A DNA stretch of 64,000 bases from Syngnathus acus (taxonomy: Eukaryota > Chordata > Actinopteri > Syngnathiformes > Syngnathidae). Shown one piece after another: positions 9,610 through 19,862 of this stretch; the stretch's first letter is position 1, and each line of letters starts with the position of its first letter. Both the position numbers and the translations under genes were made by a program. The notes under the pieces were generated by a model. The model was not told the origin of the DNA. It saw nothing but the letters and a program-made list of their open reading frames with translations, and made no database searches. Location: NCBI RefSeq assembly GCF_901709675.1, contig NC_051088.1, positions 1,366,001 through 1,430,000 of the forward strand. The letters are read 5' to 3'.

Positions 9610-10370
9610 TTTCTTGGCGTTAGCAATACGGTTAGCCACTAGGAATGATGCTCTCAGTGCACTCACATTTGTTGATGTGGTTGTGGTGGCCTTCAGTAAT
9701 TGCTTCTGTCCTTCTTGTTCACGTTTTTTTCTTTCAAAATATTCCAAAAGTTTGTCTTTTAATGAAGGATGCTTGGTGTCCATGTGCCGAAGCACTTTAG
9801 AAGGCTTCATTGCCTCGTTAGCTAGCCTGTCTCCACATATTATGCAGAGTGGGCTTGGCGTGTCAGAGTCACCTTGTCATGTCTCGTCCCCAGTTTTGTG
9901 ATGTGTATAGGTTGTCATCGTTTCTGTGTGTCTGTGTGCTCGCCCCTCCCTTCCTGTGTGCCCTTGATTAGTGTAATCACACTCACCTGCCTCTTGTTGT
10001 ATTTAAGTTCTGTTTGTGTGCCACTCGATGTCGGAGCATTGTGGACAATGCATGTGTCACTGCCACGAGGTTGTTTGGTTCCTGTCTTGTGTATCACGTT
10101 TTGTCGGTCAGTCCTGTTAGTACTGATGTTAAGTCACGTCGGGTTGCCGAGTCTGTCTTTTGAGTTTGCTGCGATAAACCCTGGTCCAAGCTGCACTTGG
10201 TCGCCCTGCTCCATTTCCACCCACCCCGTTCGTGACACACCTATGGCGATAAATCCATATCTTAAGTAGGACTCCAGAAAATTTCTTTTAAACGCAGCTA
10301 TCGTTTTCTTAGAAGTCGTAGCCTCTTCTTCTTCCGTCTCCTCTTGCTCATTTTTGCTTGCTGCGAAGGT
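9610..10370 (-). pseudogene. BED-finger hAT (ZBED-like) transposase N-terminus, split by solo LTR
   Basis: On the minus strand the coding remnant starts near 10357 (MSK, acidic and lysine-rich). It is cut by the LTR at 9875-10237 and resumes with CGDRLANEAMKPSKVLRHMD, TKHPSLKDK and then SALRASFLVANRIA and NAKKPFT. The CxxC...HxxxxH spacing is that of a BED zinc finger, and the following segment is typical of ZBED5/SCAND3-like hAT proteins. The first part has a frame error. The intact relative is at 19307-19591. Confidence 0.75.
9875..10237 (+). mobile_element. Solo LTR, Ty3/Gypsy type, with 5-bp target duplication
   Basis: Starts TGTCATG and ends CGTGACA, flanked by CACCT on both sides (9870-9874 and 10238-10242). 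A TATA-like GTATTTAAG lies at about 9998-10006. GTCGGAGCATT at 10030-10040 marks the likely RNA start, and a degraded polyadenylation signal (GATAAA) is near 10172. The sense strand is plus. It inserted into the hAT1 transposase gene. Same family as the LTR at 60696-61064. Confidence 0.9.
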
Positions 10371-10587
10371 GCATCTTCGATTTTTGAGACTATTAAAGTC
10401 TTTTAAGTGCCCCTTATGATGCGGAAAATGCGGTATATTTAAGACTAGACTGGTTAAAATTTAAGATGTAGGGTGTAGGATGAAAATATGGGTGATTTGA
10501 AGACTTTTTAAGGCCTTAAATTTTACTCTTTCAATTTTAGACTTTTTAAGGACCCAAGGGAACTCTGCAGAAAGCCGTGCACGTCTA

Positions 10588-10887
<300 letters not shown>

Positions 10888-11309
10888 TCACAAAATAAAA
10901 AGTAGGCCTAGCTCATAAATCAAAAGTACTACATTTTTAGTGTCAAGAAGATTTAGTTAGAGAATTATTTTTAAACACAAACTTGGGAGTTTGAAGTGTG
11001 TCTCTACTGTCGCAAACTAGACTGATGACATGTCAGTAGCAACGTGACAAGATATGGTTCTAAATAATAGTAGCCTTTGACTGTTTCATGCCACCTAAAT
11101 TTATTTACGCTTGCCCAATCGTGCCAGAACAAATTTCATAAATTAATATGATGAAATGAAGACGCTGTTGTTTTTTGTAAATGTATTATTCAGTAATTTG
11201 AGTTTTAGCCGCTTGAACCATCTGTTCCACACATTTTTCCATATTAGATTATAAGAAATGCTTTAACCAAAATATAAAGCCCAGAAAATGCACCACCGAA
11301 AAAGGCGTA

Positions 11310-11608
11310 AAGTTAAAGTCCCAATGATCGTCACACACACACCTGGGTGTGGTGAAATTTGTCCTCTGCATTTAACCCATGATTTTAATCCATCCCCTGG
11401 GGGAGAGGGGAGCAGTGAGCAGCAGCGGTGCTGCACTCGGGAATCAGTTGGTGATCTAACCCCCCAATTCCAACCCTTAATGCTGAGTGCCAAGCAGGGA
11501 GGCAATGGGTCCCATTTTTTATAGTCTTTGGTATGACCCGGCCGGGGTTTGAACCCACAACCTTCCAGTCTCAGGGCGGACACTCTACCACTAGGCCACT
11601 GAGCTGGT
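11310..11608 (-). repeat. Complete tRNA-derived SINE
   Basis: Read on the minus strand it begins with a tRNA-like head: an A-box-like TGGCCTAGTGG and a B-box GGTTCAAACCC, the internal RNA polymerase III promoter. A shared body follows (CCCATTGCCTCCCTGCTTGG, then AATTTCACCACACC) and it ends near ATTGGGACTTT. It is about 300 bp. The layout is that of a common teleost SINE; the exact family name is not certain. It sits in tpd52l2 intron 2, in the same orientation as the gene. Confidence 0.85.
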
Positions 11609-11942
11609 AAAGGGGAAGTGAATGTTATAATTATTATTATTATTTTAACAATATGTTCTATGCGCCACCACAAGTCTAAACATGGCAGTCAGATTATTAT
11701 TGCAGTTTCGGAATATGAATTAAGCAGAAAAATCAACCCCTTTTGATTCATATCAGGGGGTGGCCATTTTGACACTCTGTCAACTGAAACGAACCTCACT
11801 GTTGAAGACTCAGCCAACGCCCTAACTCAGCTCAGCTTGCAAATGTCGCATGACCAAACTCAGAAAATAAGACAACATTAAAATGCTTCAGGTAACTTTT
11901 AATTTTCAACTCCTTTAGATGAATGACCCAAAGTTTCAAGTA

Positions 11943-12165
11943 CCGTATTTTCCGAACTACAAGTCGCAGTTTTTTTTCATAGTTTGGCCCGGGGCGCAAT
12001 TTATAATCAGGAGCGACTTACTATATGTGAAATTATTAACATTTTATTACTTGATCATTAACACATTACCTACTTACTATAGTAGATCACTTCACATGTT
12101 TTCACTTAAACCGCATGACGGCGCACAAGGGCTGTGGTCAGACAATGAGTCATGACTAAATAGTA
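11943..12165. mobile_element. CCGT-E element, one arm
   Basis: Begins CCGTATTTTCCGAACTACAA after TA. The following stretch (ACTTGATCATTAACACAT) matches the reverse of the right arm of the complete copy at 41175-42156. The other terminus is not found. Confidence 0.6.
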
Positions 12166-12676
12166 GAGGTGTAACGGTTTTGAACCAAACTGGAAAACCG
12201 CGGTTCCAAGTAATTTGGTTCAACTACTCGTACAGTCATCCTAATCTGCGGTTTGGCCGTGCACATCATAATTCTGCACTCTGTTGAGGACTTGAATGCA
12301 GCATAACCTCACATGTGATTTGACGGAAATGATGGACAAACCCGAACTAGCAGCGCCCTCACCCACATTCCAGTCGGCCATGTGGAGACATTTTGGATTT
12401 CCGAAAGAGGATGGTGGTCGTATCATTAACCGAGCGCAAGTTATTTGTCGTTTGCGTTAAATAAAACTGTACAGTAACACGTCAAACATGCTCGCGCATA
12501 TGAGGAAATACCGCAGCACTGCGCTCATTCAGCCTGGTGGAGCAGTGAAACCACAACAGCAGCCAAATATTCGTGAAGCCTTCAAACTGAAACTTGGCCT
12601 GAAATCCGCTCAAGCACACGCAATAACTAAAGCTTTTGGGGTTTTAATGGCATTGGACATGCAAGGACTGGTCTAA
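12166..12676 (+). pseudogene. BED-finger hAT transposase fragment (ZBED1/ZBED4-like)
   Basis: The frame around 12330 reads MMDKPELAAPSPTFQSAMWR then HFGFPKEDGG and VICRL, a BED zinc finger with tryptophan and first cysteine. An in-frame stop follows. The next frame, from 12488, reads MLAHMRKY and KPQQQPNIREAF, then an ITKAFGVLMALDMQ helix that resembles the region after the BED finger in ZBED1-like proteins. Only about 110 codons remain and the catalytic domain is missing. The upstream GAGGTGTAACGGTT may be the element terminus. Confidence 0.65.
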
Positions 12677-12849
12677 AAAGATGTTAAGTAATCCCTCGCT
12701 ACATCGTGGTTCGATTATCGCAGCTTCAGTACATCACAGATTTTTTTCCCCCTACAAAAAAATTCACAAATTCAAAATAAACCTTCTAAATTGAATTATG
12801 GCAGGAAAGTTGCCCGCACGCCAGCAGAAGGCAGGGAGTGTCCACACAG

Positions 12850-13045
12850 TTGCAGTACGTACACTTGTACCTTTCTATAAAAAAGTTGTTATAATAATAA
12901 GAGTTCTAAAAACATATTTATAGTATTGTACCTTATTATAAAAAAATGTATAAGAGTTCTAAAAACATATTTACAGTATGTACACTTGTACTTTGTTATA
13001 AGAAAGTTGTTATAATAATAAGAGTTCTAAAAACATTTACAGTAT
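12850..13045. repeat. AT-rich minisatellite
   Basis: About three copies of a 60-65 bp unit containing AATAAGAGTTCTAAAAACAT and GTATGTACACTTGTAC. A dispersed repeat remnant with CCCTCGCTACATCGTGG precedes it at about 12690. Confidence 0.7.
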
Positions 13046-13068
13046 GTATACTTTAGCTACATATACAT

Positions 13069-13070
13069 GT

Positions 13071-13097
<27 letters not shown>
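13069..13097. repeat. CA dinucleotide microsatellite
   Basis: An uninterrupted run of CA units, ending CACACGCACG. Confidence 0.9.
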
Positions 13098-13101
<4 letters not shown>

Positions 13102-13193
13102 GTATCATATTTATATTTAATTATTTATACATTATTTTCTGTATGTCATTTATATTACGTATTAATATAGTATTTACATTTTTGAAACTATTA

Positions 13194-14451
13194 CCGTAAA
13201 TTTTGGGCTATAAACCGCACCGGACTATAAGCCGCACCTGCTAAAATTCGTGATTTTTTTGTTGTTTTATACTTGTATAAGTCGCACTGGACTGTAAGCC
13301 GCACGTGCGCACGAGTTATTTACAAAGAAAGACAGTACACAGAAAGCCTTTTTAAAGTTTTAATCACATTAACATTTCATTGTAAACTCGGAAGTAACAG
13401 CACTAGGTGGGCTAAAGTTCTAATAGCATTAACATTTTGTTGTAAACATGGAAGTAATAGCACTAGCTGAGCTAAAGTTTCAATAACATTAACATTTTGT
13501 TGTAAACACGGAAGTAACAGCACTAACTAGGCAGCTAAAAAAAAAAACATACCAGTCAACAAAGTCACAGAGCCATCTTTGTCTTCCTCCTGTCCACTGA
13601 AACCAGCAAAATCTTCCTCCTCAGTGCCCGATTGGAATAGCGCCAGATGTACGTCGCAACACTCTCTCATTCTCTTTCGTTGTCGCTTTCGTCACTCTCG
13701 TCCTGAGGCAAATTCACTCCTGAGCTTGTGCTCTCCTCTCCGTCACGCAGCAGACTGGCTTTTTGAAACCCGTTGGTGATGGTGGATTTTTTCACACTGC
13801 TCCACGCTGTCAGGGTCCACTGGCAGACTTGTGCGAAGGTTGCTCTTCGCATGCGTCCAGTTTTTGTGAACGATTTCTCGCCGCTGGTCATCCAAGCCTC
13901 CCATTCAAGTCGGGGGGCCACTTTAAATCGATTCATTTATTCCAAGTTTACGTGCAACCGCTCTGTTCCCTCCTTTATCAGCCAGCTCAATGGCTTTTAA
14001 CTTGAAAGCTGCGTCATACGTACGCCTTCCAGTGTCTTTCATCATTGGGCTCCGTTTACGCCAACTTTCCTCGTGCACAACGCGCCACTATTGTCTTCCT
14101 CGATGCATATATTCCACCTTTCTCACTCTTCTCACTCTTCCACCCCCCCGATGGCCGTTAGAAAAAATGCATGTAATGTTGCCGCATGATCGCGTAAGGT
14201 TTTTAATGTTTAATTACCATTTGTAAGAGAATATACACAAAGATGATTGTCAGGAAAGAGATGATTATTTAGGGACACAACTTTTATTAACACAACAGCA
14301 CAACAGCGGTCCACAGCCTTTTTATGAGTGTATAACTGTATTAGTCATGAGAAAAATTAGGGAAAAAAACCTATATAAGGCGCACCGGACTATAAACCGC
14401 AGGGTTCAAAATTTGAGAAAAAAGTACCGGCTTATAGTCCGAAATTTACGG
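13194..14451 (-). mobile_element. CCGT-C pogo-like element, internally deleted, complete ends
   Basis: Ends CCGTAAATTTTGGGCTATAA at left and TAGTCCGAAATTTACGG at right, between TA dinucleotides. It includes a three-copy tandem of about 63 bp (13352-13540). It carries a fused transposase remnant on the minus strand, which assigns the family to pogo/Tigger. Confidence 0.85.
13667..14042 (-). pseudogene. pogo-type transposase remnant: N-terminal helix-turn-helix joined to C-terminal tail
   Basis: The minus-strand start at 14042 gives MKDTGRRTYDAAFKLKAIEL and then ADKGGNRAVARKLGINES, the CENP-B/pogo N-terminal DNA-binding helix-turn-helix. Directly after it, with a frame change, comes RLEWEAWMTSGEKSFTKTGR, then FAQVCQWTLTAWSSV and the acidic tail ending ESDNERE. 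The latter is the segment that normally follows the DDE catalytic domain. The whole catalytic domain has been deleted, so the copy is non-autonomous. The stop after ESI confirms the frame break at the deletion joint. Confidence 0.75.
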
Positions 14452-14499
14452 TATTTAATGTTCTAATGATAACATATGCACTTATAAAAAAGGTAAACA

Positions 14500-14614
14500 C
14501 CCAATGATTGTCACACACACATCTGGGTGTGGTGAAATTTGTCTCTGCATTTGACCCATCCCCGAAGGGAGCAGTGAGCAGCAGCGGTGCCGCGCCCGGG
14601 AATCATTTGGTGAT
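14500..14614 (-). repeat. SINE 3' fragment
   Basis: Minus-strand match to the 3' half of the SINE at 11310-11608 (CCCAATGATTGTCACACA through GGTGATCACA), with a short internal deletion. Confidence 0.75.
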
Positions 14615-15976
14615 CACATCTTAATATCTGAACATTTAAATATGTAAACTAAAGTGCAATCACATTTGTAAATGAATGGCTTTTGGTTTTTGAAATGTAA
14701 ATAAATACTGTGCTAAAACAACAAAATTGCAATAACTGCATTAACCATCAAAGTGAAGTTTAACTGTAGTCTTGAAACAAAGCTGAATAAGGAAAAAACG
14801 CTATTGTTGGGGAGTCTGAGCCATAACTCGGATGGTTATGCTCTTTTCGCCCCCGGGTGTCGGTCAGAACACAGGAGGGAAGACGTGGTTCAGTTTACTG
14901 AATTATTGTCAAAAACGTAACAGGCACTGTGACTCATAGGGGCACACAGGCAAACTGGCAAAAGGGTATAGGCAAACGTTTGGTCATAAGGATGTGAGAG
15001 CAGGTGTGTGGAGTGTACATGGGTGAATATTTGGGAGTGTGAATGTGATTCTTGTGTGTGTGATTATTGTATGAAGCGTGTGAAGGGTGTGTGGGGTGCG
15101 TGTGGGGTGTGTGTGTGTGTGCGTGTGCGTGTGCGTGTGTGTGTGGTGTGTGTGGGGGGTGTGTGTGGTTCTGCAACAGACAGAAATAGTCAACGCTCAA
15201 CTTCTGACGTCACACAACACGACGGCACACATTACATAACTAACTGCCCGTAACGGTTCCGCCATACTAAATAACCATAAATGAAATACTCTCGGCAACA
15301 CACAAAACATAAGTCATCGAGACAATAAAATACATTTGCTGGCGACCGTTAGTCGCCGTGCCGCTGCGTAACGGCTACTCGTACGATGCTAGGCAAACTT
15401 AAAGGAGCGCGCCAAAGCTATCAATCAAACGGCGCACACACAAAACAAACCGCAATCAGACAAACGGCACAACAGTAGACAGTAGTAACAATGAAATGTA
15501 TATACCGTAATTTCCGGACTATAAACCGCACCGGACTATAAGCCGCACCAGCTAAAATCCGGGGATATTTTAGTTTTTTTCTTATATAAGCCGCACCGGA
15601 CTATAAGCCGCACGTGCACATGAGTTTTTTTACAAAGAAAGACAGTACACAGAAAGCCTTTTTAAAGTTTTAATAACATACTTTAACATGTCTTTCTAAA
15701 CATTGCCTGTGACGCAGCAGTAGTACCGCAGCAACACGGAAGTGTGCACGCGAGTTATTAACAAAGAAAGACTGGACACAGAAAGCTTTTTTAAAGTTTT
15801 AATAACATACCTTAACATTTCTTTCCAAACACTGCCTGTGACGCGGCAGTAATACCGCAGCAACACGGAAGTAACACAGCACTAATAGGGTTTGATTAAA
15901 TAAAACACCGGTAAAAGTCACTGAGACGCGGTGGTAACACAGCAGCAACACGGTAGCACAGCATTAACAGGGCTGG

Positions 15977-16357
15977 TTAAAAAAACATACCAGTAAAAGT
16001 AAAAAAAAAAAGAGCTTCATCGTCTTCATCTTCCTCCTGTGCACTGAAACCATCGAAGTCTTCCTCCTCAGTGTCCGATTGGAATAGCGTTAGATATCCT
16101 TCGCCACACACTTTATCAATCTCTCTTTTGTCGTCGCTTTTATGCATTTCTTCTAGCATTTTCCATGATGAGGGTCCGTTCATGCTAATTTTATTCATGC
16201 ACGAAGCGCTAAATTACATTGAACTAGCGAGCGACACGTATAGCTCCAGAGTAGACGGGACCACGAAATAAAGAAAAGGGTGACGCAACACAATGTCATC
16301 AACATCGACTGCCTTTAGCTTAAAAGCGGCATCATATGCATTTCTTTTGTCCCCCAT
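15977..16357 (-). pseudogene. pogo-type transposase remnant (first and last segments only)
   Basis: Starts at 16357 with MGDKRNAYDAAFKLKAVD, the beginning of the DNA-binding region. It loses homology after about 20 codons and ends with an acidic C-terminal tail (SDTEEEDFDGFSAQEEDED) before a stop at 15977. The same start codon context occurs at 38082 on the plus strand. The catalytic centre is absent. Confidence 0.65.
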
Positions 16358-16370
16358 AATGACGGTTTGT

Positions 16371-17150
16371 GTATAAAAGCTTCCTTTCAGTAATGTCCGT
16401 CTTGATCTCGTTCTGTCTCTTCTTTGTGTAAATTATACGGCACTATTTGCCTGGCGGATGGACATGCGATCAACACACCACTTTTCTCCGCAGTGACCGT
16501 GTCCATATATCCCTCCGCCCAGCAAAGCGGTGCCGCACAACAGCGGTCCACAGCCTTTTTACGAGTGTATAAAAGTGATCGTCATCACAAAAATCACGGA
16601 AATAATCAGATATAAGCCCCCCATAATGATGGTTTGTGTATAAAAGCTTCCTTTCAGTATTGTCCGTCTTGATCTCGTTCTGTCTCATCTTTGTGTAAAT
16701 ATTACGGCACTATTTGCCTGGCGGATGGACATGCGATCAACACACCACTTTTCTCCCCAGTGACCATGTCATATATCCCTCCGCCCAGCAGAGCGGTGCC
16801 GCACAACAGCGGTCCACAGCCTTTTTACGAGTGTATAAAAGTGATCAAGTCATCACAAAAATCACGGAAATAATCATATATAAGCCCCCCATAATGATGG
16901 TTTGTGTATAAAAGATTCCTTTCAGTAATGTCCGTCTTGATCTCGTTCTGTCTCATCTTTGTGTAAATTTTACGGCACTATTTGCCTGGCGGATGGACAT
17001 GCGATCAACACACCACTTTTCTCCCCAGTGACCGTGTCATACATCCCTCCGCCCAGCAAAGCGGTGCCGCACAACAGCGGTCCACAGCCTTTTTACGAGT
17101 GTATAAAAGTGATCAAGTCATCACAAAAAATCACGGAAATAATCCTCTAT
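16371..17150. repeat. Three tandem copies of a 267-bp unit
   Basis: Units begin at about 16371, 16638 and 16906 with GTATAAAAGCTTCCTTTCAG and run to the transposase-side hairpin region. They correspond to the single-copy leader just upstream of the transposase start at 38082 in the plus-strand relative, so the triplication arose in the element's own 5' leader. Confidence 0.9.
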
Positions 17151-19037
17151 AAACTGCACCGGACTATAAGGCGCAGGGTCCAAAATTTGAGAAACAAGTC
17201 GCGGCTTATAGTCCGAAATTTACGGTAGTCACTTTGTGACAAAGACGCACACGATCACAGCAACATAGTCAATACCAGCAACCTTTAACTTACCGCTGCG
17301 CACAAGTGAATGGGTATAATGTCTAGACCCCGAATGTAAGACGACCCCCACTTTTTCAGTCTTTTCAATGCAAAAAACATAGTATTTTATTCAGGCCAAT
17401 ACGGTATATATATATACACACACACACACTGCTCAAAAAAATTAAAGGAACAGTTTTTTATAAGGGTATGGACATGAATTCAATTAGACTTTTCTGATAA
17501 GGTTTTGGTCAGGTAGGTGGCAGAAGGGGTTGTTAATCAGTTTCAGCTGCATTGGTGTTGATGGAATTAACAACAGGTGCACTAGAGGGGCAACAACGAG
17601 ATGGTCCCCAAAACAGAACTGGTTTTGCAGGTGGAGGCTATTTCAAGTTCCTCCCTCTTGATTTTTTTTAACTGTTTTTCCACGTGTTGGCTTTAGCTTG
17701 AGTCATTATCACGACTGGGAGCATGAGGCGATTTCTTAACCCTCCTGAAGTTGCACAGATTGTCCAACTCCTCCAGGATGGCACATCCATGGGTGCTGTT
17801 GCAAGAAGATTTGATGTGTCTCCCAGTACAATCTCCAGAGCATGGAGGAGATTCCAGGAGACAGGCAGTTACTCTAGAAGAGCTGGACAGGGCCGTAGAC
17901 GGTCCTCATTCCATCAGCAGGACCGATATCTGCTACTTTGTGCAAGGGGGAACAGGTTGAGCACTGCCTGAGCCCTACAGAATAACCTCCAGCAGGCTAC
18001 TGGTGTGAATGTCTCTGCCCAAACAGTTAGAAACAGACTTCACGAGGGTGGCCTCGGGGCACGACGTCCTGTAGTGTGCCCTGTGCTCATTGCTCAGCAC
18101 TGTGGAGCTCGATTGCCATTTGCCATAGAACAGCAGAATTGACAAGTCCGCCACTGACGCACTATGCTTTTCACAGATGAGAGCAGGTTTACCCTGAGCA
18201 CCTGTGATAGACGTGAAAGGGTCTGGAGAAGCCAAGGAGAGCGCTATGCTGCCTGCAACATCATTCAGCATGACCGGTTCGGTGGTGGGTCAGTGATGGT
18301 CTGGGGAGGCATTTCCATGGAGGGACGAACAGACCTCTACAGGCTAGAGAACGGCAGTCTGACTGCCATTAGGTATCGGGATGAAATCCTTGCACCCATG
18401 GTCAGACCCTACGCTGGTGCAGTAGGTCCTGGGTTCCTCCTGATCCACAACAATGCCCAGCCTCATGTGGCAAGAGTATGCAAACAGTATCTGGAGGATG
18501 AAGGAATTGACACAATTGAATGGCCCTCACCATCACCTGATCTAAACCCGATAGAACACCTCTGGGACATGATGTTTCGGTCCATCAGACGACGCCAGGT
18601 TGCTCCCCAGACTTTACAGGAGCTGGCTGATGCCCTTAGACCAGGGGTGGGCAAACTTTTTGACTCGCGGGCCGAACTGGGTTCTAAATTTGGACCGGAG
18701 GGCCGAACCAGGAGCAGATGGACGTAGTGTTTTTGTGAAGTAATATAAGCGACCTGTAAAGGTCATTGCATAAAAGATTTTGGCCTTTAGTAGGTAGTAA
18801 AGCATGGATATTCCAAACAAGTTTTTTGAAAACAAATGCATTTATTAACAGCATTAAAAAAAAAAAAATAATAATTCACTAAAAAACTGCTATCAGTGAT
18901 TCTCATAAAATACGACACTGTTATTATGAATAACAGTCTCCATCACTTCAGTGCCTGCAGGTCAGATTAATGAAAGATTTTTATCTTATGAGATCACATC
19001 AAACGGCAAACATTCTGACCAAATATATCATCTTGAA

Positions 19038-19862
19038 CAGTGGTCCCCAACCACTTTTTTTTTTTTTATTGACGATCAATTCATTCATGTTAAGACGCTC
19101 GTCCCGGTCACGTGACATGTTTCCCCAGTCGAGCCCGCAAAGCTAGCAAAAATGAGTAAGAATTTATTTTGAAAAATATAAAAAATTTGGCGAATCTCTC
19201 CCAATTACATCTGTCGGTGCATCTGAAAAATAAGGACTCTTGACACAGGGCGCTCGTCTCGGTCACGTGACATGTCACCACAGTCAAGCCCGCGAGGCAA
19301 GCAAAAATGAGCAAGAAACAGAGAAGTTTGGAAAGCTTCTTCGGAAAGGGAAAAACGTCCAATGAGGACACTGAAGAAGAAGAGGCTACGACTTCTCAGA
19401 AAAGGAAAGCTGCATTTAAAAGAACATTTCTGGAGTCCTACTTAAAATATGGATTTATCGCCACAGGTGACTCTGACGCGCCAAGTGCACTCCGCATATG
19501 TGGCGAAAGGCTAGCTAACGAGGCAATGAAGCCTTCAAACCTGCTTCGGCACATGGAGACCAAGCATCCTGCATTTAAAGACAAACCTTAACCACTTCGG
19601 GTGTCATTGTCTCCGATTACGCCTAGATGGGAACGGCTCATTTCTGAGAAAAGAGCTCGGTGCTCCCACTAATTCAACGTTTTATTTTTATGTGGTTTAT
19701 ATTTGTTTTTATGCCAGTCGTATCATTGTATTTCATCCTATTTATATATATAAATATTTAAATAATAAATATATAAATATATTTATTTATATAAAGGCCG
19801 GTCCGCGAAAATATTTCTGACACGTAACCGGTCCGTGGTGCAAAAAAGGTTGGGGACCACTG
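19038..19862 (+). mobile_element. BED-finger hAT, short copy nested in hAT-A
   Basis: Ends CAGTGGTCCCCAACC and GGTTGGGGACCACTG with exact target duplication ATCTTGAA (19030-19037 and 19863-19870). At 825 bp it keeps only the first coding segment and both termini. It is the family reference for the hAT1 pieces at 4388-4606 and 9610-10372. Confidence 0.93.
19307..19591 (+). CDS. BED zinc finger N-terminal segment of a hAT transposase
   Basis: Open frame of 94 codons starting MSKKQRSLESFFGKGK, followed by an acidic run, then FLESYLKYGFIATGDSDAPS and CGERLANEAMKPSNLLRHME and TKHPAFKDKP. Cysteine and histidine spacing fits a BED finger, although the first expected cysteine is replaced (LRICGER). 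The catalytic domain and hATC region have been deleted. The ZBED5/SCAND3-like family is inferred. Relative to the split copy at 9610-10370 this is the better-preserved sequence. Confidence 0.7.
   Translation: MSKKQRSLESFFGKGKTSNEDTEEEEATTSQKRKAAFKRTFLESYLKYGFIATGDSDAPSALRICGERLANEAMKPSNLLRHMETKHPAFKDKP

Larger units (their letters stand above)
4388..10372 (-). mobile_element. BED-finger hAT element (hAT1), interrupted
   Basis: Begins with CAGTGGTTCCAAACC, equivalent to the end of the complete relative at 19038-19862. Its transposase reads on the minus strand. The N-terminal part lies at about 10370-9610 and the continuation TIGEF at 4598-4588. The two halves meet exactly at the target duplication of hAT2 (GTAAAAGG), so an uninterrupted frame AKKPFTIGE existed before hAT2 inserted. 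The end near 10372 lacks its terminal repeat. A solo LTR (9875-10237) also interrupts the coding part. Confidence 0.8.
4178..10433. mobile_element. CCGT-B pogo-like element, split by nested insertions
   Basis: Left end CCGTATTTTCCGCACTATAA begins at 4178 after TA. The matching right end (GCGGAAAATGCGG then TA) finishes at 10433. The complete copy at 51397-52336 supplies the pattern: 4178-4387 matches its left arm and about 10371-10433 its right arm. Everything between is inserted, and part of the original middle has been lost on the right side. Confidence 0.75.
15505..17225 (-). mobile_element. CCGT-C pogo-like element nested in CCGT-D
   Basis: Ends CCGTAATTTCCGGACTATAA and TAGTCCGAAATTTACGG, with TA on both sides. 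The uninterrupted target is visible in the other CCGT-D copy near 34160 (GTATATAC), which confirms the TA insertion. The element holds a triplicated 267-bp unit and a short transposase remnant on the minus strand. Confidence 0.88.
14616..17404 (-). mobile_element. CCGT-D element, left end missing, interrupted by CCGT-C
   Basis: The right terminus (TTCAGGCCAATACGG then TA) is the end of the CCGT-D family. Read in reverse, the sequence matches 33885-37075 of the complete copy, apart from insertions in either one. It contains a GT-rich tract at about 15040-15172 that corresponds to the CA-rich stretch at 36745-36840. It lacks the insertion present at 35370-36291 and so shows that empty site (about 15272). 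The copy breaks off at 14616, next to a SINE fragment. Confidence 0.8.

Noticed and set aside
11535-11608. tRNA gene suggested by A and B boxes on the minus strand
   Set aside because: It is the head of a SINE with body and tail attached; no sign of a standalone tRNA.
14934-15253. Open frames encoding Cys-Val or His-Thr repeats
   Set aside because: Translation of a GT-rich low-complexity tract inside a CCGT-D element.
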